In this document: positions 10,872 through 22,988 of the stretch, one piece after another
How the letters are laid out: each line of letters starts with the position of its first letter
Numbering within the stretch: the first letter of the stretch is position 1
Assembly: GCA_030765045.1 (NCBI GenBank)
Contig: CM060962.1
Span: 94,026,412-94,090,411 of the forward strand
Source of the DNA: Tenodera sinensis
Lineage: Eukaryota; Arthropoda; Insecta; Mantodea; Mantidae
DNA length: 64,000 bases
Direction of reading: 5' to 3'
Made by a program: the position numbers and the translations under genes
The notes under the pieces: generated by a model
Told to the model about the DNA's origin: nothing
Databases searched by the model: none
The model's input: only the letters and a program-made list of their open reading frames with translations

Positions 10872-11084
10872 TTATTCTTGTTGTCTATTAGGATATGTCT
10901 CCTGGTATAGATGCTGAGCAGCTTGTGCACTGGTTCTTGTTTCTCCGAAAATCAAAAGAATATCAATGTACTCATCTGTCAAATACCATTGTGAAGTGCT
11001 GGCACAAAATATCGAGCGACAGCATACATGTGAAGAATGAAGTGAGCTGGCATTCATAATAACACACTGCATCATACCAGTCAA
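10872..11084 (-). pseudogene. Transposon-type helix-turn-helix fragment (DUF4817-like)
   Basis: The translation contains YLTDEYIDILLIFGETRTSA then QAAQHLYQETYPNR, the pattern of the N-terminal DUF4817 domain common in insect mobile-element ORFs (EYVDMLLVYGEA...A..LYxERFPNR style). No DDE domain follows in either direction. A short relic. Confidence 0.55.
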
Positions 11085-11289
11085 ATGGAGCAGAAGTCAT
11101 TGTATCTTTTCTATTATAAAATGCAGGCAACAAAAACAATTTAAATTCTTCTTCTTCTTTATCTGACTTACAACCCCTAGGACTTGCAAGCCAGTGCCTA
11201 GGGTCAGACGCCTGTTGGGGAGCAGACAAATCTATGGACTGGACAAACAGAAGACCTGGAAGCACGTGGTCAGCCAACCACCAGGTATG

Positions 11290-11400
11290 ACAGTGGGGAA
11301 GAGGATGATGTGAAATGCAGGCAAAATCGATGAATGGAAAGGTGATTGTGGAGCAATTGGTGGAATGAGTGGTGGGGGAAACTGGAGAACCTGGAGAAAA
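11290..11400 (-). repeat. SINE family C relic
   Basis: The reverse complement shares the ordered words GTTCTCCAGTTTCCCCC, CATTCCACC, TGCTCCA and CCATTCAT with the body of the SINE at 44692-44984. The tRNA-like head is not preserved. Confidence 0.55.
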
Positions 11401-12935
11401 TCCACCCAGAATGTCCTAAACTCTCAGGGACATTAAAATTAGGTTATTGTGAATGCGGTTTCCAAGCTTTAAGAGCATAAAAAAATGTACAGTGCGGAGA
11501 CATGAGCCTGTGTCCTGGGATTAGTGCACAGGATACAGTCATAATTTTATTCTGCTATTTGCATACTTGACTGAAAGCACATTCTAAGTTCAACCATAGA
11601 ACTCATATGCCAGGTACCATACCATTACCACTTCATGACTTTTTGTATGCCATTCAGCTATTCAAGACAGTTTTAATCCTTTGCTGAACATTTTAATATT
11701 ACTTAAATGGCAAAAGCTATTATACATGTTATTCAAGATGTACAAGATGTGGTTTATGCCAAAATTTAATTAAACCGTTATTTAATATAATGTGTGTTTT
11801 GAGTGTATGGGCCCATGATGGATGGGGTGTGCCCCTAATATGATGCAATCAACCCGGGCTGTAAGTACAAGAAACTGTCATTTTCGTTTTAGCTGATGAT
11901 GTTAGTGCACTCATATGATAGGCCCATTTTATCAGAGGCATTTACTGAGTTGCATTGCTATATATACTGATATATAATGATAAAAAGTTTGTAAAATTGG
12001 CTGGAAACCTAGAATTGACTCTCAGTAAGCCAGTCATATGTTTTTGAGGTGTACTTTAGTGAGGAGTACTTTCTATCCCTTAAACCGCTATTCCACTGAA
12101 ATTTGTGTATTTGTCCATCAAAGAAAGCCAAGCAATATCTCTTAGTAAGCACTAAACTGGAAGTAATGCACACATTTCATTTGACAGGTGGCACACCTTC
12201 TAAAAATAAGGGGCAGCTGGCTCACCTGGAATATACTGCGTGGAAGGGAAGCCATTACATTAATTTAAACCAGTGGTAGATCTCAGTATTTGGAACATAT
12301 TTTGTACCTTATGTTTTTGTCTGACCATTTCCTTTGGAGATATTTTAGTTTCGTTGAAAACAAGCTAGTAACACTGCAGATTGTGTGGGTGGCACAGTCT
12401 CCAGCCCATAAACTTCCTAATGGTGTATCTTGAGAACATAAACACACACTGTAACTTGTATTTTCCTGTTTATTGTGTGAGTGTAGGCGAATCACAAGTG
12501 TTAGCTTCCAAAACATCATACGCAAGCAAAAGCGCCCCACCTGTTTACATCCACAAACCAGGTCAATTACCTGACCAACCTCAACGCAACATTTCCAACA
12601 TTCTTTACATCTCAAAGAGCTTCTCGTACTCCTTCACACCTTTCAAATGATTAATAATTTCAAAACCCTGTGTGATATCTTATAATTACCACCAAAGCTA
12701 TGTCAGAAATAAGTTACTCTACACATCTTACAAGTTCGGGCCCTAATGACCTAGTTGTCAATAGGCCCTTAAACAACACTCACTCACTCTTACAAGTATT
12801 ATCTTTGTACATTCTTGTGGAATTACACATCCAATTTAGATAAAAAAAACATATATTTTTTGTAATCAGCTGATCAAACAACAAAATGCCATTCTACTGT
12901 GAAGCACATATTAGAAGGAATGTAATGACTTCCCT
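11401..12935. other. Calcium channel intron, no recognised gene
   Basis: Intronic AT-rich sequence without supported coding frames. A short stretch near 12736-12795 (GGGCCCTAATGACC ... AATAGGCCCTTAAAC then CACT repeats) looks like the 3' end of an arthropod SINE, from memory of similar tails only; low certainty. Confidence 0.4.
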
Positions 12936-12947
12936 TCCACCCCGTGT

Positions 12948-13172
12948 ATAATGATAATTATAATGATAATAATAGTAATGATAATAATAACAATAACAAC
13001 AATAACAATAATAACAATGATGATAATAACAATAATAAAAATGATGATAATAACAATGATAATGATAATAACAATAACATTAATTCATAACAATATTAAT
13101 AATATTAATATACCGCCGCCACCGCTACCGCCACCGCCACCGCCACCACCATTCTTAATATTGTTATTACTA
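12948..13172. repeat. ATA/ATG/AAC trinucleotide tract followed by (CCGCCA)n
   Basis: About 140 bp of interrupted ATAATG/ATAACA triplets run into CCGCCGCCACCGCTACCGCC. The 75-residue open frame here (poly I/M then poly P) is a repeat artefact. Confidence 0.85.
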
Positions 13173-13372
13173 TTATAATATTCTTTTTCTTTTTTTTGTC
13201 CCTATAATCGTTACAAGCAGGAATTGAGGCTGGGTGATAATTTTTCAGTTTAACACACCATCAACAAAATGCATAGTAATTGAAGTTGCACAAATCAAAA
13301 CAAATTTTTATTACAGTTATTAATCTAAACATTACCGAGCCTTATTCCAGAACTTGGATTACCAAGGAGGAG

Positions 13373-13386
13373 AGGGGGGGGGGGGT
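13373..13386. repeat. Homopolymer G run
   Basis: GAGAGG followed by a run of about 12 G. Length may be affected by assembly or sequencing. Confidence 0.8.
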
Positions 13387-13394
13387 CCTTTGTG

Positions 13395-13743
13395 ATCACC
13401 ACTGGTAACAAAAACCTGAGCAATGTTTAAAACAAATTTATTTTAAGTTGGGTATTATGTCTTGTCATATTTATAAAGGTAATACTTAATACTGTTTGAC
13501 TATTGCTTTTTCTTTAGTTTTTTACATGAATCACATTGGTATAATATCTAATCTTTATTACAGAACCTCGTACCTATGGAGATGACTGCTGCTGGTAACA
13601 AAATGTCTCAGCAATTTTAAAGCAAATTTATTTTAAAACTGGGTGTTATATCCAGTCATGTTTATAAATGTAATATAATATTACATTATAATACAATATT
13701 TAATATTAACTATTCCTTTTTTACTTGTTTACACGAATCACCT
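13395..13743. repeat. Diverged tandem duplication, unit about 190 bp
   Basis: Copy 1 (13395-13534) and copy 2 (13585-13743) share CTGGTAACAAAA, CAAATTTATTTTAA, GGGT-TTAT-TC-GTCAT-TTTATAAA-GTAATA and TTTACA-GAATCAC in order. No coding sense. Confidence 0.7.
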
Positions 13744-13795
13744 TATACAGAAGCGCAGTACTTTATGATCACCTTGACATTTCATTCAAGGACGG

Positions 13796-13838
13796 ACGGA
13801 CGGACGGACCGACCGACCGACCGACAGACAGACAGATA
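13796..13838. repeat. GGAC/GACC/GACA tetranucleotide mosaic at a LINE 3' end
   Basis: Four GGAC units, then GACC units, then GACA units in succession directly abut the 3' end of the minus-strand LINE, so on that strand it reads as a (CTGT)(CGGT)(CCGT) tail. Confidence 0.85.
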
Positions 13839-13948
13839 GTATTTATTGCTAAAACTATTACAGTATAGTAACATCATAATTTAAAATTACTAAGCTACAT
13901 TATAAAAATCATGCATAGAATACAATGGATTGGCCATCATGTATGGCA

Positions 13949-16036
13949 CTAAGTCCTTTTAAAATTTGAAGTAGGGAGGTCTCTTATGCTTTGGGGTAAA
14001 ATGTCATAAAGTTTATTAGAAACAACTATAAAGTTGTTCTGAATTTTCATATGTTTAAATTTGTTTATGTATAAATTCAGATAATTTCGTGTCATATAAT
14101 TGTGAATGTTCAAGCAAACTGTAAAAGTGCTAAACTTTTTCTTAACATACAGGAGACAGGTCAGCACATACATCGACGGCAGGGTTAAAATACCTAAATG
14201 AATAAAAAGTGGTTTACAATGTTCTTTTGGATGAACTCCGCAGATTAATTTAACAGCCCTTTTTTGTAACACAAAGATCTTTGTAGCCAAGGAGTGATTC
14301 CCCCAGGAAAGCAAACCATAATTAGCATGCGAATAAATATGAGCATAATACACTTTCATCAGCATATCCTTACTTACACTATGACTTAAAATTTTTTCCA
14401 AGGACGTCTTCCCCTTATTCAGAGGTTACCCTCATCGCCCGGCCGCTGCGTCCTCCAGCCGCAGCCAAGGCCACGGAGGAGTGCAGGTTGGGGGTGACGG
14501 GGGTCAGCACGCCAACTCCCCCGGCCGTAAGGCGACTACTTTGACCTTTTAGGGATGCTACCTTTCTATCAGGATAGCTCCTCAATTGGCCCCCAGGGAC
14601 CTAAGTGCTGAGTGCACCCCGTACCAGACCTCCCAGTGGGGGAAAAATCCCATGCCGGTACCGGGGATCGAACCCGGGTCCTCCGTGCCACAGGCAGGTG
14701 CACTACCACTGCGCTACGGAGGCGGTCTATGACTTAAAATTCTCAGCATAAAAGTTGCAGTTGTAATTTTTTTAAAGATGTCATTAATATGTGTTGACCA
14801 TCCAAGGTCTGAGTCAATATAAATACCTAAAAATTTTATGGAGCTTCCAAGACATCTGGTATTACATTTATACTGAATGTCAGTAGTTTTTCCAGTGTTT
14901 ATGCTCAAATTATTGGCATCACACCAATTGTTAACTACTAATGTTACTGTGTGTAGTCTAGGTCTTAATATGTGTTCAGCTTTGTCATAAAAGGTAATTG
15001 CTACATCATCTGCATAAAAATAAGAAGTAAACTTATCATCACTAATTGAAACGGGAAGATCATTAATACAAATAATAAAAAATACAGGTCCCAAAATTGA
15101 TCCTTGAGGAACTCCATAATTTACAGGTTTGAACTGAAATAAACTTCCATTAAAATAAGTTGCCTAAGTCCTATTACTAAAATAAGATCTTAGAAATTGA
15201 ACGCTATTATTATGAAAACCACAAAAATTCAGTTTCTCTAATAGAATATTTGGAGAGTCAGTGTCAAAGGCTCTGGAGAGATCAAAAAGCCTAGTTGATA
15301 CAAAGTTACTGTTATTAATATTTTCATAGCATTGTTTCAGAAAGCTAGTGACAGCCTTTATTGTACTCATGCCATGTCTGAAGCCAAATTGGTTTTTGTT
15401 AAACAACTGGTTGGTTTCAAAATAAGTCACAATTTGCTTACATAATAATGCTTCAAAAACCTTGCCAATTATTGGAATTATACTAATAGGTCTATAGTTC
15501 TCATAACAGGTTTTATCTAGTTTCTTAAATACTGGTATTACTTTGGAAAATTTAAAAGCATCCGGAAAATGACCAGCTTTGAGGCAACTATTAAAAACAT
15601 AAGTTAATGGTTCACATATATATGGAACAGCTAATTTAACAATTTTAGAATTAATTCCATGTACATCCACGCATGTACTATTATTCAAATTCATAATACC
15701 AGAGTAAACATCTTCATAGATAAGTTCTAAAAAATCAAAATTACACTTATGCTTGGGCAACTTCTTTAGAAAGAACATTTATTCATTAGTAATGGGTATG
15801 CTATTCACAATGTCATTGACCTTATCAATAAAGAAAGAATTAAATTCCTCACAATTTAGATTAGGTGGAAATATATCAGACTTAGAATTTGAATTTAAAT
15901 TTTCAGATATTACAAACCAGGAGGATTTTGATATATTATTAGAGTTCTTAATGAATGCAGAATAGTAGTTCACTTTAGTCAACCTTAAGGTATGTTGGTA
16001 TTTCTTTTTCAATTCAATGTGTCTGCTTTTGTATTC
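13949..16036 (-). pseudogene. CR1-group LINE reverse transcriptase part
   Basis: Motifs in order: CVDVHGINSKIVKLA (equivalent of PGPDGI), YENYRPISIIPIIGKVFE, NQFGFRHGMSTIKAV, RLFDLSRAFDTDSPNILL (motif A), then a short gap with a stop near 15163, MGPVFFIICINDLP, SYFYADDVAITFY (YADD catalytic motif kept), LSINTGKTTDIQY and FLGIYIDSDLGW. The C-terminal tail VYYAHIYSHANYGLLSWGNH lies beyond the SINE (14394-14726). The SINE and a few stops inactivate it, though the catalytic YADD is intact. Confidence 0.9.
14394..14726 (-). mobile_element. tRNA-derived SINE, family A, copy 1
   Basis: Flanked by 15-bp duplications CTATGACTTAAAATT at 14379-14393 and 14727-14741. The head on the minus strand reads GCCTCCGTAGCGCAGTGGTA (A-box side) and GGGTTCGATCCCCGG (B-box). 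It sits inside the LINE reverse transcriptase. Related copies lie at 42480-42915 and 46637-46968. Confidence 0.92.
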
Positions 16037-16387
16037 ATACTACCAAAATCCTGGGGCTTGGGTGTTAGCTACCAGGCGGGTCCACAGGTGATGGATTGTG
16101 GATAACCCTGTACGATTTGTTCGCTATCAGGGAAATCCTGAATAACCAATAAGGGGTTGTGAACCTAATACTCCCATAGGGAGCAGTAACCTGTACTGCA
16201 CAGGAAGTGGCTCTCCTCTGGTTCCCTAGCCTTACTTTGTGCCTGTCTCCTTCTGTACTCTTTTCTGTCGGTCACACTGGACCAACTCTTATTCTCTTTG
16301 ACCCCAGACGCTATTAGGTTTCGAGGGCTATGGGAGTCTTTCTTTTTACTAATCTTTAGATGTAGGTTGAGCATTAAACAAGCAATG

Positions 16388-17955
16388 GCAAAAACAAATA
16401 CGGAAGTAAATACCCCAGGTGGTAGATCAGGCAAAGTCCTGGCAAATCCACCCTCTTTAGAGGCAGACCTCATGGATTCTGGGGGAGGTCAACCTTTGCT
16501 TGTTGAAGATGCATTTAAAAGAAGTACCTTGATTCAGAGATCACCAATATCTCTGAAGGATAAGTTATTGATTTATTCACTGCCAACTAATGGCAAGAAT
16601 CTTGAGGAAAATTAAGAACATTCTCACAGTCTTGACTATTATGAGGAATCGCAAAAAGAACTACAAACTAGACAAAACCTTGAGCAAATTGTTACCAGTT
16701 TACAACAAAATATTAAGGAGCTTGAGAGGAAAATTACCTTGTTGGACAAAGCTAATGCTGGTCCCTCAAATTTATTAAGAAATGAAAACTATTTTACTGA
16801 TGAAGAGGAACTGGATAGGGAGGTAAGTTGGACTGAAGTCAAGAGTAAAAGATACAAAAAGAGAAAAGCTTCAAGCAGCCCTAATACCTGCGAAAAAAAC
16901 ATTAATGAAGAAAATATAGGACATGAGTATGTATCTAAGGAACTCAAAGGTCAAAATAGAGAAATACGACCAAAGCAACATATACCACCCCCTATAAAAG
17001 TTTTTGAAATATCATCTTATACAGAATTAAAGAATCTAATCCAAGGTGTAACAAAGAAAGAATGTAATTATACATCGTACAGCAACAATGTTCGGAAAAT
17101 TAATGCTCCTGATATTGACTCATACAGGAACTCAATAAGAAAAGGGTTCAATAATACTCCTATGAACATAAAGCAATAAGACCGATAAAGGTCATGGCAA
17201 GGGGAATAAACCCCTGTAATGAAAAGGAGATTGTTGCAGATCTGGCTAGTAAGGGCTTTAATATTCTTGAAGCCAAAAATATAATAAGAAAAGAAACAAT
17301 AGTATATGAGAAGGGAGAAAGGGTGGTCTATAAAAAGGGTCTGCAGTTATTCATGCTCACATTCAATAATGAAGAAAATATTGAGCAAATTTATAAGATC
17401 AAATCTATATTGGGATTGGTTGTAAAAATCAAACCATTAAGAAAGAACGCGAATATGATCCCACAGTGTAAGCGATGTCAGGAATTCAATCACACTCAGA
17501 AATACTGCAATAAAGCAGTGGCTTGTGTGAAGTGTGCTGGCAGACATCTTACAAAGTACTGTACTATGAGGAGAGATGAACCTCCCAAATGTTTTAATTG
17601 CAAAGGCTCACATCCAGCTAATTATAGAGGATGTCCTGTTGCAAAGGAAGAACAGGATAAAAGAAACAAACTAATAAACAGCAGGAAACAAGGACAAAAT
17701 AGAGACAATAGAGAACAACAATTCAATGCGACTATTAGAAAGGTTGTTGATAAGGATGGCGAATCTGCTAAGGGAATTACATCCTATGTTCAAGCTGTTA
17801 AGGATAGTAAAAAAGGAGATAACACAATTCAGAATACATTGGATGTTATACTTTATAAATTAGAGGAACATGATAAATCTATAAAAAATTTGACAGAAAA
17901 AATTAATTCATTAGAAAGAAACTTTAGTGCAAATGTGTCACTGTATAGAAGATAG
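16388..17955 (+). pseudogene. Jockey-like LINE ORF1 (nucleocapsid-like)
   Basis: The start is likely MAKTNTEVNTPGGRSGKV at 16388. The frame breaks near 16615 and resumes at about 16739, then again at 17179/17194. The last part (253 codons) has a gag RRM-like region and three knuckles: CKRCQEFNHTQKYC, CVKCAGRHLTKYC and CFNCKGSHPANYRGC. These bind nucleic acid in the family's ribonucleoprotein particle. The C-terminus has a coiled-coil-like KNLTEKINSLERNF. Knuckle cysteines and histidines are intact. Confidence 0.88.
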
Positions 17956-17961
17956 GTTGTA

Positions 17962-20636
17962 AACTGCGTATAGCAACTTGGAATGCAAATGGCTTAATAC
18001 AGCACATCTCAGAATTAGAAGTGTTTTTGAAGAACGAGAAGATAGACGTTTGTCTAATTTCAGAGACCCACATGACTAAGCAGTCTTTTGTTAAAATGTT
18101 TGAGTTTCAATGTTATTGTACTTCACACCCATCCAATAAAGCAAGAGGTGGATCTGCAATTCTAATTAAAAGAAATATCCTACCACGAGGAACCTAAAAT
18201 TGAAGATCTCCAATTGCAAGTAACTACTGTCAGCATTCATGTGAAAAATAAGGAATTAAAAATCTCAGCAATCTACTGTTCACCAAGGTGTGCATTAACC
18301 AAATGTGATTACACCAATCTCTTTAAATCTCTGGGAAACACCTTCATTATAGGAGGTGATTTCAACGCGAACCATAGCCACTGGGGCTCACGATTAAATA
18401 ATATCAAGGGTAGGGAACTTTATCAAGCTGGAAGAGATTATAAATGCTGTTTCCACTCAACTGGATCACCTACATACTGGCCAACAGACCCAGACAAAGT
18501 GCAGGATGTAATTGACTTCTTCATAGGTAAGGGAGTTAATAACAATCGTACTTACGTGGAATGTAATAATGATCTGTCATCTGATCATACTCCTGTCATA
18601 CTAACCTTAAACGAAATCATAACACAGAAGGAGGGTCTCCTAAAAATTACTAATAAAAGAACAGATTAGGTGAAATTTAGGGAAGTATTAATATACCTTA
18701 TAAACCTGCAAGCACCACTTACCACAGAAGAGCAAATTGATAACAAAGTGGAACAATTGATAACTGAAATTCAACAGGCTGCACAAGAAAGTACTCCAAT
18801 GAACTATGGAAATCTAAAACACTTAGTAAGTTATCCCATAGTAATAAGAGAGTTGGCCCTAGCAAAAAGAAAAGCACGCAGGAAGTGGCAACAGACTAGA
18901 TACCCTGGGGACAAATCAAAATATAATAAATTAAGTAATGAATTGAAAAGGCGCATCATGGACATAAAAAACGAATCATTAAGCTGATTTCTTAGTCAAC
19001 TCTCAGCAGATAAGGAATCTGGATATTCACTGTGGAAAACAACTAAAAGGTTTAAAAGGCCAGTGCAGCAAGATCCTCCATTAAAAACTGGTAATGGTGT
19101 ATGGGCAAGGAATTCCAAGCAGAAAGCTGATTTGTTTGCTGATCATTTAGAAAATGTATTTAAGCCACACACTATTAACAACGATAATACTGCATTAGTG
19201 TGTAATGAATATGCTATTTGTGAAAATGAGGTGGATATAACACCTGTTTCCTTGAAGGAACTAAAGAACTTCATAAAAAACAACCTTAGTATTAAAAAAT
19301 CACCAGGTTATGATAATATAACTGGTGAAATTATTAAACAACTTCCTAACGTAGCATGTCAAAAACTAAAGCACATAATAAATGCTTGTTTTAAACTTAA
19401 GTATGTTCCGAAGTACTGGAAAAAGGCAGAAATAATAGTCTTACCCAAACCAGACAAGGTAGCAACAGAAGTAACATCATATCGGCCAATATCCTTACTT
19501 CCCATTATGTCTAAGATATTTGAGAGATTACTACTAAAGAGATTAATGGCGGTTATACAGACCAGAGAACTGATCCCAACTCATCAGTATGGCTTTAGAC
19601 ATGAACATTCTACCATTGATCAAGTTCATAGAGTTACTAATTCTATTGAGAAAGCTTTTGAAGAAGGAAAAATATGTTCTGCAATCTTTCTTGATGTAGT
19701 GCAGGCATTCTACAAGGTTTGGCACAAGGGCCTTGAGATCAAATTAAAAAAGGACCTTCCTAAGCAATTCTATCAGATACTAAACTCATATATTACAGAT
19801 AGGTATTTTAGAGTATGCCATGGCAAAGAATACTCAGAATTCAAACGAATAACAGCTGGTGTGCCACAAGGCAGTGTACTTGGACCTATACTATATTTAC
19901 TATACACCCAAGATATTCCCTGAGTGGATAACTCTTATGGGTACTTTTGCAGATGACACAGCAATCCTTACTGTTGAAGAGAATATCGAGATAGCTACTA
20001 ATAATCTACAGAATGCTATAAATAAAATAAGTAATTGGACCACTAAGTGGTGTAGATATTAAATTGAATGAATTGAAATCAATTCATATAAATTTCACAT
20101 ATAAGAAAGTAACTCCACTTCCTATCTTTATCAGCAACTTAAAAGTTCCATATACTAATTCAGCCAAATACTTGGGAATGACACTGGATGTTAAATTGAA
20201 ATGGAAAGAGCATGTAAAGAAGAAAAAGGAAGAACTCAACATAAAATATAGAACACTCTATTGGTTACTTGGATGAAATTCTGAACTCTCAATACATAAT
20301 AAGTTATTAATTTACAAGCAAGTGTTGAAACCTGTTTGGACTTATGGAATCCAGTTATGGGGCTGCACCAACAAATCAAATGTTAAGATGATTCAGACAT
20401 TTCAAAATAAAGTACTTCGTGGAATTGTAAATGCTCCCTGGTACATCCGCAATAGTGACCTACACCGTGATTTAAGAGTAGCTACAGTTTATGAAGAGAT
20501 ATCAAAATGTGCCATAAAACACCATCAACGTGTTCATGTTCACGTAAATCCTGAAATGGAAGCTGTGCGTGTTGTGAATGATGAAGTGCGGAGACTAAAG
20601 AGAACTAAGCCTTATGAACTGACTAATAAAATGTAA
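17962..20636 (+). pseudogene. Jockey-like LINE ORF2 (endonuclease and reverse transcriptase)
   Basis: The endonuclease shows LRIATWNANGL, CLISETHMT, GGDFNANHSHWGS and SSDHTPVILTL. The reverse transcriptase shows KKSPGYDNITGEIIK, SYRPISLLPIMSKIFERLL, YGFRHEHSTIDQ, AIFLDVVQAFYKVWHK (motif A), TAGVPQGSVLGPILYLLY (motif B) and, after a frameshift at about 19920, TFADDTAILT (catalytic). The tail has SAKYLGMTLDVKLKW and MLKPVWTYGIQLWG. Breaks are visible near 18197, 18669, 18987, 19923, 20062 and 20276. No single breakage removes a catalytic motif. Confidence 0.92.
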
Positions 20637-20808
20637 CAAACATCCTTTGTGACAGTGCATTAAAGTGTATTATTAATAATTCATTATTAATAAGATTCTT
20701 GCATGTGAAGTAATTTATGTATGAGACAAAATCATTAGTCGATCTGTAGATTGGTCATGATGTAAATAAATAAATAAATAAATAAATTAAAAAAAATACT
20801 ACCAAAAT

Positions 20809-21784
20809 AAACATAAAGATCATAAAACATCATACATTTGTCCCTTAAAATTCGGGGTTCATCATTGTACCACTTTTTGTTGTTACATTTGTTATTCGGT
20901 TTGGGTCTAAAAGCTATAAATGGAAAAGCATTATTAACAACCTCATAAAAGCTATTTAAGAAAATGTAAAAATATTGGCATGATTAACTATACTATACAA
21001 ATAAATCCAGTTAGTATTCATGAGTAAATACACAAAATAGGTTATATTATGATTATTGATATCCCTTATTGTTTTTAATTTCCTTGGAAAATTATTGTCA
21101 TCATAATCAATATTAGCTGAGAAAACTATTGGATCATGGTCAGATAATATGGGACGAAACTTCTGCAGTACATATGTCGGGGTGTACGGAGGTAAAGACA
21201 TTATCTAAACTAGTACCTGATGCAGGTCGAGTAATTTTTGTGATCAGGTAACGTAATCTAAAACATTCAAACACATTAACTAAATAATTACTTTTGATGT
21301 TAAAATTGATGTTAAAATCACCACTGATGATAATATCAACACTCATTTTGCAGCTAAACACTAACTGTAATAAATCATAAAAACGAGTCAAAAAGTTGTT
21401 AAAACAGGTTCTTAACTTACTTGGTGTTCTATAAAAGCTAACACACAGAAGACTAAAACTTTTAATAAAGACGCAACAGGCTTCAAAATTGTCTTGAACA
21501 ACTAGGTTGGTTATGACCATAAATTGGCTGGATTCATGCTCATGTTTTACAAATATTGCAGAACCACCATGTTTACCACTTGGTCTGCAAAAATAACTTG
21601 CCAAGTAGTATCCAGGAATTTTTAACAAAAACAGTTCTTTGTCACAAAGCCAATGTTCAGTGATACAAATTATATCTACATCATAAGAATTAACAATGTC
21701 AATTAGAGTGTCTATTTTATTCAATATGCTCTGTAAATTCCAATAGGATATTTTAAAATTTAATTTAGAAACAGTGATTGACAA
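20809..21784 (-). pseudogene. CR1-group LINE endonuclease part
   Basis: Starts near MSITVSKLNFKISYWNLQSI with IICITEHWLCDKELF (catalytic Glu motif), GGSAIFVKHEHE, SFYRTPS, IISGDFNINF and, after a frameshift near 21150-21200, LSDHDPIVFSANI (catalytic Asp-His). The protein then runs to KKWYNDEPRILRDKCMMFYD, where the other LINE is inserted. One frameshift is visible in the 214-codon frame. Confidence 0.85.
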
Positions 21785-22071
21785 TAACTATTAACTGTGT
21801 GCCTTTAATAAAAAAGTTAAAAGACAGAGTTTAAAAAAATTACAGAAGGTGGGGCATATAGTACCCCCCTTAGTAATGCTAGGGCTAATTTTTATTTTTT
21901 GTCATTTCTTTTTAAAGACTATGGTTTCTGAATTTATTCATTTTAAATAAAAACAGCAACGTCTGTAGCTGGATCAAGCAAGAAAAATCATGAGAGGAAT
22001 TACTGTAGGGTGCTGTGTAAATATAACACAGTCATACATAAGAAAATGTAGTAAAACTTCCTGATACTTAC

Positions 22072-22265
22072 ATAATAGAGAACATCAGTCCATCCCTCTA
22101 GTGTGACACATTGAAAAACAGTTAACATGGCAAGTCCAAAGTTATCAAAATTGGTGATCCCTTCATTTGGGCCATCCCAGTATTCTCTACAAATCATATT
22201 TTTACCAAGAACGTCACACTGGAAGCCACTCTCTCCACAAGGATGTGGCTCATCCATCATTGAAC
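22072..22265 (-). CDS. Ca-alpha1D: Calcium channel alpha-1 exon, domain I turret and pore loop
   Basis: The 194-nt exon encodes the extracellular turret with several cysteines (PHPCGESGFQCDVLG, MICREYWDGPNEG), then ITNFDNFGLAMLTVFQCVTL and EGWTDVLYY. The selectivity-filter glutamate of domain I is the E of CVTLEGW, codon at 22098-22096. In this family four such acidic residues, one per domain, bind calcium. The intron before it is about 13 kb and the one after it about 16.5 kb, both full of transposons. The exon is open from its acceptor at 22267-22266 to the GTAAGT donor and ends in phase 0. Confidence 0.97.
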
Positions 22266-22852
22266 CTGTTTAACATAAAATAATTAATTTTGCAACAGAA
22301 AGCAGGACTGCAGAATATGCTGTGTTAAAATTTATAATAATAATTAGTATTTGAATATAGTAGTTAATAAGACAGTGGGGAAAAAAAGCCAAAAGGAACA
22401 AAGCCATTTCCATATTAGAAACATTTGAAGGTCCTGTTGACTTTGTTAAGCAATCTTTTAGATCACAAGTTCTATTACAGTTAAAAGAACACTTACTATC
22501 ATTGATACTGGCACCTCAGTTATTTGCTTGTTATAAGATTAGTGGAATAAATACTCAGCATGTAACGTAATTTGTCAAGGAATGCAGAAAATAGTGCTAG
22601 TTTCTTCGTCTGGTACCAGAAATAGGTATCTGAATACTTTGTACACTACATTCTGCAAGAGTTAATAGGCCATTACATAATTTGTAGTTCTATTTAACTT
22701 GCACCCAACAACAAATATACAAGATTATGATTTATTGTATTGTAAAGCAAACTTTTATACTTCACTTCTTAGGATATTCTAGTCTATCTCTACAATGTAG
22801 AAACTGATTATCCGGGCTTGTGGGCCGTGGTCTAGTCAGGAAACTCCTTCCA

Positions 22853-22887
22853 GACGTTTCGTCCGAAGCTGTGTCGAACATCCTCAG
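22853..22887 (-). ncRNA. Hammerhead-ribozyme-like core, left arm
   Basis: Mirror copy of the right-arm core on the opposite strand. The only two differences between the arms lie in the predicted loop of helix II (CACAGC against TGCAGC), so conserved core and stems are identical. Confidence 0.5.
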
Positions 22888-22953
22888 TGGCGTTGCCTTA
22901 ACACTCTCTTAGTCTCGGCGATGAGAGACTAAGAGAGTGTTAAGGCAACGCCA

Positions 22954-22988
22954 CTGAGGATGTTCGATGCAGCTTCGGACGAAACGTC
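22954..22988 (+). ncRNA. Hammerhead-ribozyme-like core, right arm
   Basis: CTGAGGA (22954-22960, fits CUGANGA), one extra U, helix II GTTCGA/TCGGAC pairing six bases (with one G-U), then GAAAC followed by GTC (22981-22988), the usual cleavage triplet. Helix III would be minimal: ACGT is self-complementary, so pairing would require a dimer, as reported for retroelement hammerheads. Helix I shows only three contiguous pairs (CCA with TGG). The extra U before helix II and weak helix I keep this tentative. Confidence 0.5.

Larger units (their letters stand above)
16050..20795 (+). mobile_element. Jockey-like LINE inserted in the minus-strand LINE
   Basis: A nearly full-length element of 4746 bp with a 5' leader, ORF1 with three zinc knuckles, ORF2 with endonuclease and reverse transcriptase, and a 3' (TAAA)n tail at 20762-20790. 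A 13-bp TSD (ATACTACCAAAAT) frames it exactly. It is antisense to the channel gene. The apparent full length but roughly eight disabling changes suggest moderate age, younger than its host LINE. Confidence 0.93.
13839..21790 (-). mobile_element. CR1-group LINE, split by a second LINE and by a SINE
   Basis: Endonuclease (21784-20956) and reverse transcriptase (16012-13949) lie in order on the minus strand but are separated by a 4.7-kb plus-strand LINE (16050-20795), with a 13-bp duplication ATACTACCAAAAT at 16037-16049 and 20796-20808. Across the junction the protein is continuous (MFYDLYVYFG into ELKKKYQHTLRLTKVNYYSAF). A SINE further splits the RT C-terminus. It is the same orientation as the calcium channel gene and lies in its intron. 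CR1-group is my reading of SGDFN, LSDHDPI and YADD-type motifs; clade not proven. Confidence 0.85.

Noticed and set aside
12951..13178. 75-codon frame of Ile/Met then Pro
   Set aside because: Trinucleotide repeat artefact.
5530..22071. Search for a second, mutually exclusive S6 exon
   Set aside because: No second S6-like reading frame with splice sites was visible.
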